From assembly GCF_024611995.1 (NCBI RefSeq), contig NZ_CP102509.1, forward strand, positions 3,534,001 to 3,598,000: a stretch of 64,000 nucleotides of DNA, in the 5' to 3' direction. Of this stretch, positions 46,999-54,599 are shown piece by piece. This DNA comes from Streptomyces sp. NBC_00162. GTDB taxonomy: Bacteria > Actinomycetota > Actinomycetes > Streptomycetales > Streptomycetaceae. Within the stretch, counting starts at the first letter, position 1. Every line of letters starts with the position of its first letter. Position numbers and translations under genes: made by a program. The notes under the pieces are model-generated. The model was given only the letters and a program-made list of their open reading frames with translations, had not been told where the DNA came from and made no database searches.

Positions 46999-49279
46999 GT
47001 TCAGCCTCAGGGCGATAGTTCGGGTTAGGGATCAGGTCACCCATTTCACCCGTCGCATAGTTGTACGGGCGAGCTCCCTTGATGTATTCGGGGCGAATCC
47101 CACCGGGGAAGGCGATCTCCATCTCGTAGTCGAGGGGGTGAGGCCCCATGGAGGTGTTCACATCGATGCCGCCTGGCAGATCGACCTCATAAGTGTACTT
47201 TCCGCCGAAGTCCTCACCAATGTCATCACGGTACGAGGTGCTGATGAACGCCGAGTTGTCACTCTCTTCGACATAGTGACGAAGGTCGACACTTGAGGGA
47301 TCCAAGGGCTCGAAGCCGCTCTCGAAGATGTCCTCGGGCTTCCTGTTGTCGCTCCTGTACAAGGGAGCATCGTCGGTACGCCAAACGACCGGCATGCCCA
47401 GCTGGTCGAGATCGACGCTGTCGTCCGTCGCCGCCGCGAGTCGGTTCGGCTCTCCCCCGTCTGCTGCACCCGCCCCAGGTCCGCCCGCCCCGTCGCCCGC
47501 ATCGCCACCACCGCCGTGGCCCCCACCAGTAGACGGGCCGTCGCCGTGGCCGCCGCCCGTGGACGGGGTGTCCGTGTGGGTGGCACCGCCCGTCGGCGTG
47601 GTGTCCGTGGCGTGGCTCCCACCGCCTGTGGGGGTGGGGTCGCTGTGGCTGTTGTGGACGCCGTTGTCGGCCATGCCGCCGGGGGCGGTGTCCGGATGGG
47701 TTCCCGGGGTGTGGTCGGCGGCGTGGACCGGGTCGGAGATGTTGGATCCGAGGTGAACGCCGTCGCCCGCGGGGCCGCCGACCGTCTCCAGGACGCGGTC
47801 CGGGACCTCGACCTTGACCGGGGTGTCGAGCTTGGGGACGTCCGCACCCGGCTTCGTGGCCGGGACCTTTTCGACCGGGCCCTCGTCGACGGTCTGGTGG
47901 AGGCTGCCGTCTTCCTTGTAGTAGTTGCCGTCGGGGTCGAGGTACTTCGCCTCGCCGTCGAAGGGCAGTTTGACCGTGCCGGGGGGCAGCGTGGCAGTGC
48001 CCTCGGGGAGCTTGATGTTGCCGTCCGGGAGCTTGATCGCGCCGTCCGGGATGGCCGTGCCCTTGGGGAGCTGGATCGAGCCGTCGGGGAGCTTGAGGGA
48101 ACCCCCCGGCATCGCGAACGCGCCGTCGGCGATCTTGACGTCGATGTTGCCCATGCCCTTGAGGGCGGCCATCACGTCGCCCGCCTTCGTGAAGCCCGCG
48201 CCCGCGCCCTTCATGATGTACGTCATCGGGTCGACGACCCTGCCGGCCTTGCCCGCCAGCGACAGCGCCTTCGCGATCGCACCGGCCTTGCCCGCGCCCG
48301 AGACCGCACCACCCGTACCGCCCGTGGCGATGGTGGTGATCACGTTGAAGGTGACCGCACCCGCCGCGCGGCCCGGGTTGGAACCCCACTGATCCCACGC
48401 GAGGAGGGCCTTGCCCGTCTCCTTCATCGCGTTGCGCGACTCGCGCAGATAGGAGGGCAGTTTGTCGTCCGGGATCGCCATGAAGAGCGGGCCCACACCC
48501 GGCATCATCGCGATCCCCAGACCGGTGCCCAGCTTGGCCAGACCCGTCCACGACTGCTTGAACGTGTCCCAGCCCTGGAGGCCGACGAGGCCGCCCAGGC
48601 CCTTGAGGGTGCCCCATACGCCGTCCACGAAGAAGCCCTTGGTGAACTCCCAGCCGTGCTCCCAGAACTGCCAGCCCGGTATGGACTCCTCCACCGCGTC
48701 ACCCCACGGCAGGGACTTGGACTGCTTGAGCGCCTCGGCGTCGTAGCCGTACATGCCCTCGCCGTGGGAACCGTCGTCCGTCTTCAGTGGCTTCCCGCCC
48801 ACCAGCGCGACGATCTTGGCGTGAGCGGCCTTCTCGACGTCGTGGAACTCCTCCCACACGTCGGCGATCTTGTTGCGGCGATCGAGGTTCTCGTCGATCA
48901 GATCGCCGTCCTCACGCCACTTCTCGTCCTTGTCCGTCTTCTCGCGGAAGGCTTGCGCGTCCGCCCTCAGCTTCTCCAGCTTCTTGATCACGGGTGCGGC
49001 GTCACGCGAGTACGTGCCCAGGGCGCCGGCGATCGTGCACATGTCGGAGCTCAGCTTCAGACCCAGGTCCGAGACCGGCTTCGTCGTCGCGAACAGCTGG
49101 TCCGCTTCCGGCGCCTGGTAGAAGGCCTGGATCCCGCCGAAACTGGTGTGGACGTCACTCGCCTTCGTCGAGACGGCGGCCCCGCCCGACGAGATCGCCT
49201 TCACCTTCTCGTCCAGTACCGCCAGATCCCCGGTGAAGACCGGTATCTCAGCCGGATCGACCGGCGCGTCCCCACTCAC
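46988..49279 (-). CDS. T7SS polymorphic toxin with C-terminal ADP-ribosyltransferase domain
   Basis: A 763-residue modular protein. The N-terminal 130 residues are helical and WXG/LXG-like. Residues 150-385 include EHGWEFTKGFFVDGVWGTLKGLGGLVG and small-residue-rich hydrophobic stretches. PDG/LP repeats (about 385-440) and a Gly/His/Thr/Pro linker (about 515-615) follow. The C-terminal domain has ART landmarks: Arg642 in LYRSDNRKPEDIFESGF, Ser680-Thr681-Ser682 in SAFISTSYRDD, and Glu719-x-Glu721 in YEMEIAFPGGI. This R-S-E set is that of pertussis/scabin-like mono-ADP-ribosyltransferases. Its GTG overlaps the DUF6507 stop (GTGA). The target is unknown. Confidence 0.85.
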   Translation of the reverse strand: MSGDAPVDPAEIPVFTGDLAVLDEKVKAISSGGAAVSTKASDVHTSFGGIQAFYQAPEADQLFATTKPVSDLGLKLSSDMCTIAGALGTYSRDAAPVIKKLEKLRADAQAFREKTDKDEKWREDGDLIDENLDRRNKIADVWEEFHDVEKAAHAKIVALVGGKPLKTDDGSHGEGMYGYDAEALKQSKSLPWGDAVEESIPGWQFWEHGWEFTKGFFVDGVWGTLKGLGGLVGLQGWDTFKQSWTGLAKLGTGLGIAMMPGVGPLFMAIPDDKLPSYLRESRNAMKETGKALLAWDQWGSNPGRAAGAVTFNVITTIATGGTGGAVSGAGKAGAIAKALSLAGKAGRVVDPMTYIMKGAGAGFTKAGDVMAALKGMGNIDVKIADGAFAMPGGSLKLPDGSIQLPKGTAIPDGAIKLPDGNIKLPEGTATLPPGTVKLPFDGEAKYLDPDGNYYKEDGSLHQTVDEGPVEKVPATKPGADVPKLDTPVKVEVPDRVLETVGGPAGDGVHLGSNISDPVHAADHTPGTHPDTAPGGMADNGVHNSHSDPTPTGGGSHATDTTPTGGATHTDTPSTGGGHGDGPSTGGGHGGGGDAGDGAGGPGAGAADGGEPNRLAAATDDSVDLDQLGMPVVWRTDDAPLYRSDNRKPEDIFESGFEPLDPSSVDLRHYVEESDNSAFISTSYRDDIGEDFGGKYTYEVDLPGGIDVNTSMGPHPLDYEMEIAFPGGIRPEYIKGARPYNYATGEMGDLIPNPNYRPEAERVP

Positions 49280-49725
49280 TTCTTGGCCCCCGTCTTCTCA
49301 CGCAGGAATTCAAGGTTCACGGACTTCGCCGCGTCCTGCGCTTCCTTGGCCTGGTCGAGATCGCCTTCCAGGTACTCGTTCGTCGCCGTCACCGCGCCGA
49401 GGATGCACGCCTCGATCCGCTTCGCCATCGACTCGAACTCCGGCTTGCGGACCGTCAGGTACTCGCCCAGCGCAGCCGCGACCGGGCCCAGCGCCTTCTG
49501 CGGCGCCAGGAAAGCCGAGCCGGGGGCCGGGCCCGCGCCGGGGGCCAAGGGACCCTGCGGAGTCATCCCCGACTGCGAACCCGGCACGGCCGTCCCCGCG
49601 GCCTGAGCCGCCTCCGACATGGCTGTCAGCAGCGCGTTCAACGCCTTCTCCAGCTCGCCGGCGTTCGTGCCGACGGTCTTCAACTGGCCCTGCACACCCT
49701 GCGGCTTAATGTCCCACGACGTCAT
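49276..49725 (-). CDS. DUF6507-like T7SS cassette protein
   Basis: A 149-residue protein beginning MTSWDIKPQGVQGQL, typical of DUF6507 proteins that accompany streptomycete type VII substrates. It is largely helical with a Gly/Pro/Ala-rich centre (about residues 65-90) and ends in FLREKTGAKK. It may act as a chaperone or co-secreted partner. The ATG at 49725 has GGGGGGT upstream. Its TGA overlaps the GTG of the toxin gene, indicating coupled translation. Confidence 0.78.
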   Translation of the reverse strand: MTSWDIKPQGVQGQLKTVGTNAGELEKALNALLTAMSEAAQAAGTAVPGSQSGMTPQGPLAPGAGPAPGSAFLAPQKALGPVAAALGEYLTVRKPEFESMAKRIEACILGAVTATNEYLEGDLDQAKEAQDAAKSVNLEFLREKTGAKK

Positions 49726-49773
49726 CAACGACCCCCCGTACAACCGACCAACTGTCCTACGTCACCGGCCCGT

Positions 49774-50085
49774 TCAGCCGATCTTGTCGACCGCGGCCCT
49801 CGCCCGCTGAAGCGTCTGCTGCGCCGTCACGTCGTTCTTCTCCAGCGTCGTGTTCAGCAGCTGGATGATGTTCTTGACCTCCTGCGAGGCGTTCTTCCAC
49901 CGCAGCTCCTTGGCGTGGTAGTCATCCGCCACACCATCCGCCGCGAAGTCCGTCATCGCCGCCGCCACCTGCGCCTCACGCGCCGCGATCACCTGCTCCA
50001 GCTGACCGATGATCGCCTTGATACCGCCCTGCACCTCCGTCGAGGCACCCAGGTCATACGCCCGACGATCCGTCCCACTCGCCAT
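49774..50085 (-). CDS. ESAT-6-like small protein
   Basis: A 103-residue helical-hairpin protein of the ESAT-6-like group. DRRAYDLGASTEVQGGIKAIIGQLEQVIAAREAQVAAAM forms the first helix and RWKNASQEVKNIIQLLNTTLEKNDVTAQQTLQRARAAVDKIG the second. The canonical W-x-G turn is replaced by a longer loop (VADDYHAKELRW). It probably heterodimerises with the neighbouring WXG100-like protein. ATG 50085 has GGGAG ten bases upstream; ATG 50094 is an alternative. Confidence 0.82.
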   Translation of the reverse strand: MASGTDRRAYDLGASTEVQGGIKAIIGQLEQVIAAREAQVAAAMTDFAADGVADDYHAKELRWKNASQEVKNIIQLLNTTLEKNDVTAQQTLQRARAAVDKIG

Positions 50086-50136
50086 CACAACCACACTCCC
50101 CGTGAAGAAGAAGACTCAGAAAACTCGGAAACGGGC

Positions 50137-50469
50137 TCAGCGGCCACGGAAACGGGCGCCGTCGAAGTTCGCCGCGCCCTGCTGCTGCCGCGCGTTCTCA
50201 CCCTGCTCCTGGTCACCCGACCCGAACGCCTGCTCCATCCCCGACTGACCACCGAGAATCGCCGCCAGCGAAGCGTTCAGCTCCTTCGCGATCCCGTCCG
50301 CACGCAGCTTGAACGAGTCGAACGCCACCTTGCCCTGCCCCTGGAACTTGCCCTCCAGCGGCTGCGCCGCAGCCACCAGCTGCTTGATCAGCGACCCCAG
50401 GTCCGTATTCGAATTACGCGACCCGGACATCAGGTTCGACAGAACCTGCGCCCCCATGTCGAACTTCAT
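50137..50469 (-). CDS. WXG100-like small protein
   Basis: A 110-residue protein with an ESX helix-turn-helix hairpin. LGSLIKQLVAAAQPLEGKFQGQGKVAFDSFKLRADGIAKELNASLAAI has FQG in the place of W-x-G at the turn. It is the first gene of the T7SS cassette, with a GGGGGATTGGG ribosome site just before the ATG. Together with the ESAT-6-like protein it is a likely secreted heterodimer. The EccC ATPase and other core components are not in the window. Confidence 0.83.
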   Translation of the reverse strand: MKFDMGAQVLSNLMSGSRNSNTDLGSLIKQLVAAAQPLEGKFQGQGKVAFDSFKLRADGIAKELNASLAAILGGQSGMEQAFGSGDQEQGENARQQQGAANFDGARFRGR

Positions 50470-50563
50470 CCCAATCCCCCGTGCTCTCGGATGATCGTAA
50501 GTATGTCCACTCCGATCAACCTACATCGCTCCTGCAACGAGCAACGAGCCAGTTGTGACGCAC
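50470..50563. promoter_or_regulatory. Promoter region of the T7SS toxin cassette
   Basis: The 94-bp gap upstream of the first cassette gene is AT-richer than its surroundings. The genes on either side are on the same strand, so the cassette promoter is expected here. No sequence element was assigned with confidence. Confidence 0.35.
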
Positions 50564-51091
50564 CTATGACAAACCAACAGGTGCGGATACAAGCCCTCCG
50601 CTCAGGTAGTCGGCGGCGCCGAACCGGGGCAGGCTCGCCCAGGTCCGGGTCCCGCCGCCGGGCTCACGGGAGTCACCGAAGCCCCAGGCCCCTCCGCAGT
50701 CCCGGACCACCGCGCCCATGAGCCGCAGGGCGACCCGCCGCCGGGCCTCGCAGTGGGCGGCGAGCCGGGGGTGGGCGTGGGGCGCGTGGCCGTCGTAGAC
50801 GGTCAGGCGGAGCGAGTCGTCGCGGTAGCGCACGGACAGGTACAGGCTGCGGCCGGGGTCCAAGTGCCAGGCGGCCGCCATCAGTTCCCCGGCGACTTGT
50901 ACGGCGGCGGGAGCGAGCGGATCGAGCCGGTACGCGTGCAGGACGGACCGTACGGCGGCCCGCGCGATCTGGGCGCTGTACGGGGCCCCCGGGACGGTGA
51001 GGTTGCACGCGAGCGTGTCGAGCGCGGGCGGCTCGTCCCGGTCGGCCTCGGGCGGGGACACGGGGCAGGTGGTGAAGGGGCGGCTGGACAT
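50564..51091 (-). CDS. RsbW-like ATPase (anti-sigma type) with degenerate N-box
   Basis: A 175-residue protein with a GHKL-type fold. AARAAVRSVLHAYRLDPLAPAAVQVAGELMAAAWHLDPG and LRLTVYDGHAPHAHP align with the N-box and G1-box of RsbW-like kinases. The N-box asparagine that usually follows SELVT is replaced: here the text is GELMAAA. This may abolish Mg-ATP binding. ATG 51091 has AGGGAG upstream. It is divergent from an XRE/DUF397 pair, an arrangement known from whiJ-type loci, where such proteins modulate the regulator. Confidence 0.82.
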   Translation of the reverse strand: MSSRPFTTCPVSPPEADRDEPPALDTLACNLTVPGAPYSAQIARAAVRSVLHAYRLDPLAPAAVQVAGELMAAAWHLDPGRSLYLSVRYRDDSLRLTVYDGHAPHAHPRLAAHCEARRRVALRLMGAVVRDCGGAWGFGDSREPGGGTRTWASLPRFGAADYLSGGLVSAPVGLS

Positions 51092-51330
51092 CGCGGACTC
51101 CCTGAGGGCGGAGGTGACTACGGCGAGTTCGGCGCGCACGGATGGCTGACGCGACCGGGGAGCGTGGCTCGTCGCCGAGGCCGAGGCATGCTGCGGCGAT
51201 GCACTTCAACTCCCCTGCGTGAGCGGTGCAGTACCTAACGTAGCGCCATGCGGGCCTTATTTGGCCCGGCATACGGGAGAAATCATCCGTACGTGGCCAG
51301 ACCGGCTACCGACACGCAAGACTGCACGCC

Positions 51331-52179
51331 ATGACCGCGAGGACCGCCCCCACAGAGCGTCAGAAGAGGCTGGGGTATGAGCTACGCAGGATGCGCACAT
51401 CGGCCGACGTCTCAGCCGAGTACGCGGCTGGGCTGCTGGGCGTGGACCGAGGCGCCATCTCCGCCATGGAGTCAGGTACGCGCGCCATCTCCGCTGAGCG
51501 ACTGCGGACACTGGCCTGCAACTGCGCCGTGACCGACGAGGAGCACATCGCGGGCATGACGGCGATGGCCGCGCCCAGTCGCGGATGGTGGGACCGCTAC
51601 CGAGGCCAACTCCCCCAAGGATTCCTGGACATCGCGGAGCTGGAGGCGCACAGCAGCAGGATGCGGGGCGCCTTTTCGGTGCACATGCCGGGTCTCCTCC
51701 AGACCTCGGACCACGCACTTGCCGTATTCCGGATGGTCATCCCCCGCTTGCCGAAACACGAGGTTGCGCTGCGGCTGGCGTTTCGCGCCGAACGCCAGCA
51801 GCTGCTGGACGGCGCCGGCGCGCGCGAGTTCGTCGCGATCGTGCACGAAGCCGCCTTGCGCGTGCAGTTCGGCGGGCGTGGGGTTCTCCGCACTCAGCTG
51901 GAGCACTTGCTCGATCGGTCGGCGCAGGAGAACGTGACCCTACTCGTCATCCCGTTCGAAGCGGGTGGATTCCCGGGCGCGGGCCAGACCGTGCTCTACG
52001 CGGAAGGCGCCACCATGCAGCTCGACACCGTCCAGGTCGACAACTCGCACGGCCCCGACTTCCTCTACGCGGACGCGCAACTCGCCAAGTACCGGGCGCA
52101 CTTCGACGCTCTGGAGAAACTAGCGCTGTCCCCGGAGGATTCCCGGGGGTTCATCCACACCATCGCGAGCCAGCTGTGA
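51331..52179 (+). CDS. XRE-family regulator with DUF5753 (WhiJ-like)
   Basis: A 282-residue DNA-binding protein. The N-terminal helix-turn-helix reads LRRMRTSADVSAEYAAGLLGVDRGAISAMESGTRAIS, and the C-terminal two thirds (from about residue 95) is the DUF5753 putative ligand domain with VHMPGLLQTSDHALAVFRM, RQQLLDGAGAREFVAIVHEAALR and VDNSHGPDFLYADAQLAKYRAHFDAL. In Streptomyces such regulators control development together with a small DUF397 partner, encoded here next door. No clear ribosome site precedes the ATG. Confidence 0.92.
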   Translation: MTARTAPTERQKRLGYELRRMRTSADVSAEYAAGLLGVDRGAISAMESGTRAISAERLRTLACNCAVTDEEHIAGMTAMAAPSRGWWDRYRGQLPQGFLDIAELEAHSSRMRGAFSVHMPGLLQTSDHALAVFRMVIPRLPKHEVALRLAFRAERQQLLDGAGAREFVAIVHEAALRVQFGGRGVLRTQLEHLLDRSAQENVTLLVIPFEAGGFPGAGQTVLYAEGATMQLDTVQVDNSHGPDFLYADAQLAKYRAHFDALEKLALSPEDSRGFIHTIASQL

Positions 52180-52190
52180 GAGGGGACTCC

Positions 52191-52388
52191 GTGCCTGACG
52201 TGACCTGGGAGGAGCCGTTCTGCGGCGAAGGAAACTCCTGCTACCGAATAGGGGTGGACGGGGGCGGGAACAGCTACATCGCCATCGCCGGCCGGGAGGA
52301 CACGTACCTCACCGACTCGGCGGACGCCCTCCGTCAGCTGATCCGGGACATCAAGGCGGGCAAGGCCGACCACCTGCTGGCCGACTGA
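52191..52388 (+). CDS. DUF397-like small partner protein
   Basis: A 65-residue acidic protein. VTWEEPFCGEGNSCYRIGV and YIAIAGREDTYLTDSADALRQLI follow the pattern of DUF397 proteins, the small partners of WhiJ-type regulators. GTG 52191 is chosen because AGAGGGGA precedes it; GTG 52176, which overlaps the stop of the regulator gene, is in frame and also possible. Likely binds the upstream regulator. Confidence 0.8.
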   Translation: MPDVTWEEPFCGEGNSCYRIGVDGGGNSYIAIAGREDTYLTDSADALRQLIRDIKAGKADHLLAD

Positions 52389-52407
52389 GCCCGCCGGATC
52401 GCCGGTG

Positions 52408-53046
52408 TCAGCCGCCCGCGGTGCGGGGGAAGGTGATCTCGACTCGGCGGTTCTTCTTCCGGCCTTCCTCGGTGCCGTTGTCGGCGATCGGGTAGTCCTC
52501 GCTGTAGCCGCGTACGTCGAAGACGACGCCCGGGTTGGTCACGGTCTTGGACAGCTCCGCCTGCACGGCGTCGGCGCGCTGCTTGGAGAGCTCCTTGCCG
52601 TGTTCGTAGCTGCCCTGGTCGTCGGTGAAGCCGAAGACTCGGACGCGGGTTGCCTTCTGCGTGTTGATCTCGGAGGCGATGGCCTGTATCCGGGCGGCGG
52701 CCTGGGCGTTGAACACGGCGCTGTCCTCGGGGAACAGGACCTCGGACTGCAGCGCCATCATGACCGTCTGGTTGGTCTCCTGCCGCCGCTGCTCGCCGCC
52801 GAGGTCTTCGACGACCTCGGCGATGTCGAGCACCTTGGCGGGTGCGAGGGTGCCGCCCTGGGGGATCTTCAGCCCGGGCGAGCTGGAGTCGATGGGCACG
52901 GGAGCGGATGCCGATGGCTCTGCGCCGGGGGGTACCGATGGCTTGACGTCGTCGGCGTGTGCGCTGGTCACGCCGACGAAGTGTGCCCCGGCGATGACGA
53001 GACCGACGACGGCCGTGGCGGCGGTGGTGCGGTGGCTTTTTGTCAT
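52408..53046 (-). CDS. Secreted OmpA-domain protein linked to the Tad locus
   Basis: A 212-residue secreted protein. A signal peptide (residues 1-32, ending AHA) precedes a Pro/Ser-rich linker and a C-terminal OmpA/MotB peptidoglycan-binding domain with LFPEDSAVFNAQAAARIQAIASEIN, RVRVFGFTDDQGS and LSKQRADAVQAELSK. In this monoderm it would bind peptidoglycan outside the membrane. It is the last gene of the Tad pilus run and may anchor or guide the pilus through the wall. Confidence 0.87.
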   Translation of the reverse strand: MTKSHRTTAATAVVGLVIAGAHFVGVTSAHADDVKPSVPPGAEPSASAPVPIDSSSPGLKIPQGGTLAPAKVLDIAEVVEDLGGEQRRQETNQTVMMALQSEVLFPEDSAVFNAQAAARIQAIASEINTQKATRVRVFGFTDDQGSYEHGKELSKQRADAVQAELSKTVTNPGVVFDVRGYSEDYPIADNGTEEGRKKNRRVEITFPRTAGG

Positions 53047-53050
53047 GGGG

Positions 53051-53638
53051 TCACCCGGAGAGTTTGACGGTGGCCGTGGCGAAGGTGGGGAGGTTGAACT
53101 CAACCTCTGCAGTCGTGGCCGGAGGCACGGGAAACTGAGCAAAGAAGGGGACCGACTTGCCAGCACCGATGGCGTTCACTCCCGTGGTGCAGAGGCACCT
53201 TCCATCGGTATCACGCAGCACGTAATAGCGCTTCTTCCCAGCTTTGTCGACCAGAGTCGCCCCGGCGACGGACTCTCCGCTACTGGTCAGCTCATTGCCG
53301 CGCCAAGCCGTTGTGTGCGTGAAGTCCTTAGCGCCTGTGTTCTTGAGCTGTCCGCTGACCGTCAGGAATCCGCCCGCATCGCGTGTCGCCGAGTTGACCA
53401 CAAGAACGACTCCCTCCTCCCCGTCTGCCGTCGCGAGCACCTCGGTAGGCGAGGGTGCGGGACTACCGCTTGGTGCAGGTGCAGATGCGCCACCGCCCGA
53501 CTGGGACGTGGACGGTTTCTGAGACTCCTGCGGCTTCTTGTCGTCGCCGCTACTACATCCGGCGAGCATGAGGGCCAAGACCGCCGCAACCCCTACGGCC
53601 GCTCCCCCGCGGACCTTCACCATGTGCCGCATGCTCAT
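53051..53638 (-). CDS. Hypothetical lipoprotein of the Tad locus
   Basis: A 195-residue lipoprotein with lipobox MLAGC (Cys28) after a hydrophobic stretch. A Ser/Pro/Gly linker leads into a beta-rich domain with GEEGVVLVVNSATRDAGGFLTVSGQLKNTGAKDFTHTTAW and a cysteine pair in GRCLCTTG. No family was recognised. ATG 53638 has AGGAAG eight bases upstream; ATGs two and five codons later are possible. It is four bases from the OmpA-like gene, so they are co-transcribed. Confidence 0.75.
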   Translation of the reverse strand: MSMRHMVKVRGGAAVGVAAVLALMLAGCSSGDDKKPQESQKPSTSQSGGGASAPAPSGSPAPSPTEVLATADGEEGVVLVVNSATRDAGGFLTVSGQLKNTGAKDFTHTTAWRGNELTSSGESVAGATLVDKAGKKRYYVLRDTDGRCLCTTGVNAIGAGKSVPFFAQFPVPPATTAEVEFNLPTFATATVKLSG

Positions 53639-53668
53639 CTATGCCGCTTCCTCACTCTGTATTCGCTG

Positions 53669-54292
53669 TCAGTCGACCAGTCGCACGGCGAAGAATGTCC
53701 CCGCCAATGTGCGCCAGGGTTCGGGCTTCGCAGGGTCGAACTTGATTTCGCCACCGCCCTTGCATTTGATCTCGACCGAGACGGGCTTCTCCTCACCACC
53801 AGGCGACGGCGACGGCGACGGCTCAGCGACCGCAGTCCCCAACTGGCAGCGGGGTTCTATGACTGCCGTGGCGTTGGCCGTGCCGTGCTGTCCACTGGCC
53901 CCGGGGACCACAGAGTCCCCAACTGTGCCTGTGGTCGTCACCTCGACTGTAAATCGCGGCAGATCCGGTTCGCAGTCGGCCGTCGCATCGTTCCTCGCGG
54001 CAAAGTCCCGGGCTGCACCGCAGGCGCCGTCGGCATCCAAGAGCCCACCCTCGAGGAGCTTCTTCCACCCATCCGGCTTGAGAGTGAGTAGATCAATTCC
54101 TGGCATCAGATGGTCTCTGGCATCCCGAGCCGCCGCCAGTGCCGCAGCATCCGCCGCACCTTGTGCATCGCTCCGTACGACCGAAGCCCGTCCGACGACG
54201 AAGAGCGCCAACGCGGCGAAGAGCAGACCCGCCACCACCACGATGTAGATGGGGAAAGCCTGCCCACGGTCACCTAGTCTGCGCTCGATCAC
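53669..54292 (-). CDS. TadG-like pilus assembly protein
   Basis: A 207-residue protein. RLGDRGQAFPIYIVVVAGLLFAALALFVVGRA is a short prepilin-like leader plus membrane helix followed by SDAQGAADAAALAAARD, the signature of TadG/TadE-like proteins. The position-5 residue after the predicted cleavage glycine is Ile, not Glu, so processing is doubtful. The exposed part ends in a Ser/Pro linker and a Lys/Glu-rich strand. GTG 54292 overlaps the stop of the Flp gene (GTGA). Confidence 0.83.
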   Translation of the reverse strand: MIERRLGDRGQAFPIYIVVVAGLLFAALALFVVGRASVVRSDAQGAADAAALAAARDARDHLMPGIDLLTLKPDGWKKLLEGGLLDADGACGAARDFAARNDATADCEPDLPRFTVEVTTTGTVGDSVVPGASGQHGTANATAVIEPRCQLGTAVAEPSPSPSPGGEEKPVSVEIKCKGGGEIKFDPAKPEPWRTLAGTFFAVRLVD

Positions 54293-54489
54293 TTGCCCGC
54301 GGTGATCCCGGCGATCTGGTCCTTGATCTTGTTCGTGATGCCCTGACCGATGCCAGTACCCACCAACGCCCCGATGATCACCACCACAACCAGGATGATC
54401 CCCAGGTACTCGAAGGCCGTCTGGCCGCGATCCCTCGTGCCTGTTCCCGCGTACCGCTTCCGCATCCTCGCCAGGGTGTTCTGCAACAT
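54289..54489 (-). CDS. flp: Flp-family type IVb pilin
   Basis: A 66-residue pilin, the presumed major subunit of the Tad pilus. The leader ends RDRG, followed by QTAFEYLGIILVVVVIIGAL, so cleavage after Gly22 gives a mature pilin with Glu5-Tyr6, the canonical Flp pattern. The C-terminal segment is a short amphipathic helix. A strong GGAGGAAA ribosome site precedes the ATG. Adjacent genes encode the assembly machine. Confidence 0.93.
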   Translation of the reverse strand: MLQNTLARMRKRYAGTGTRDRGQTAFEYLGIILVVVVIIGALVGTGIGQGITNKIKDQIAGITAGK

Positions 54490-54529
54490 GGGGGTTTCCT
54501 CCCGGGCCGGTGCCACTGCTGGTTTGCGG

Positions 54530-54559
54530 ACGGTACGGCGAGTCACCAGTCGTAACCAA
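54530..54559 (-). promoter_or_regulatory. Candidate flp promoter
   Basis: On the minus strand TTGGTT (54554-54559) and TACCGT (54530-54535) are separated by 18 bases, 41 bases before the flp start. An internal promoter would let the abundant pilin be made in excess over the machine. Confidence 0.35.
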
Positions 54560-54599
54560 GGGTCCCGGGGCCCAAATACGGACCCATTGCGCACTCCGT

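Noticed and set aside
47516..49606. A 696-codon plus-strand frame opposite the toxin gene
   Set aside because: It is rich in Arg/Leu/Val without any domain, whereas the minus strand encodes the ART toxin with intact catalytic residues and coupled neighbours.
44500..50469. A complete type VII secretion system
   Set aside because: No EccB, EccC, EccD, EccE or mycosin gene is present; only substrates and associated proteins are encoded.
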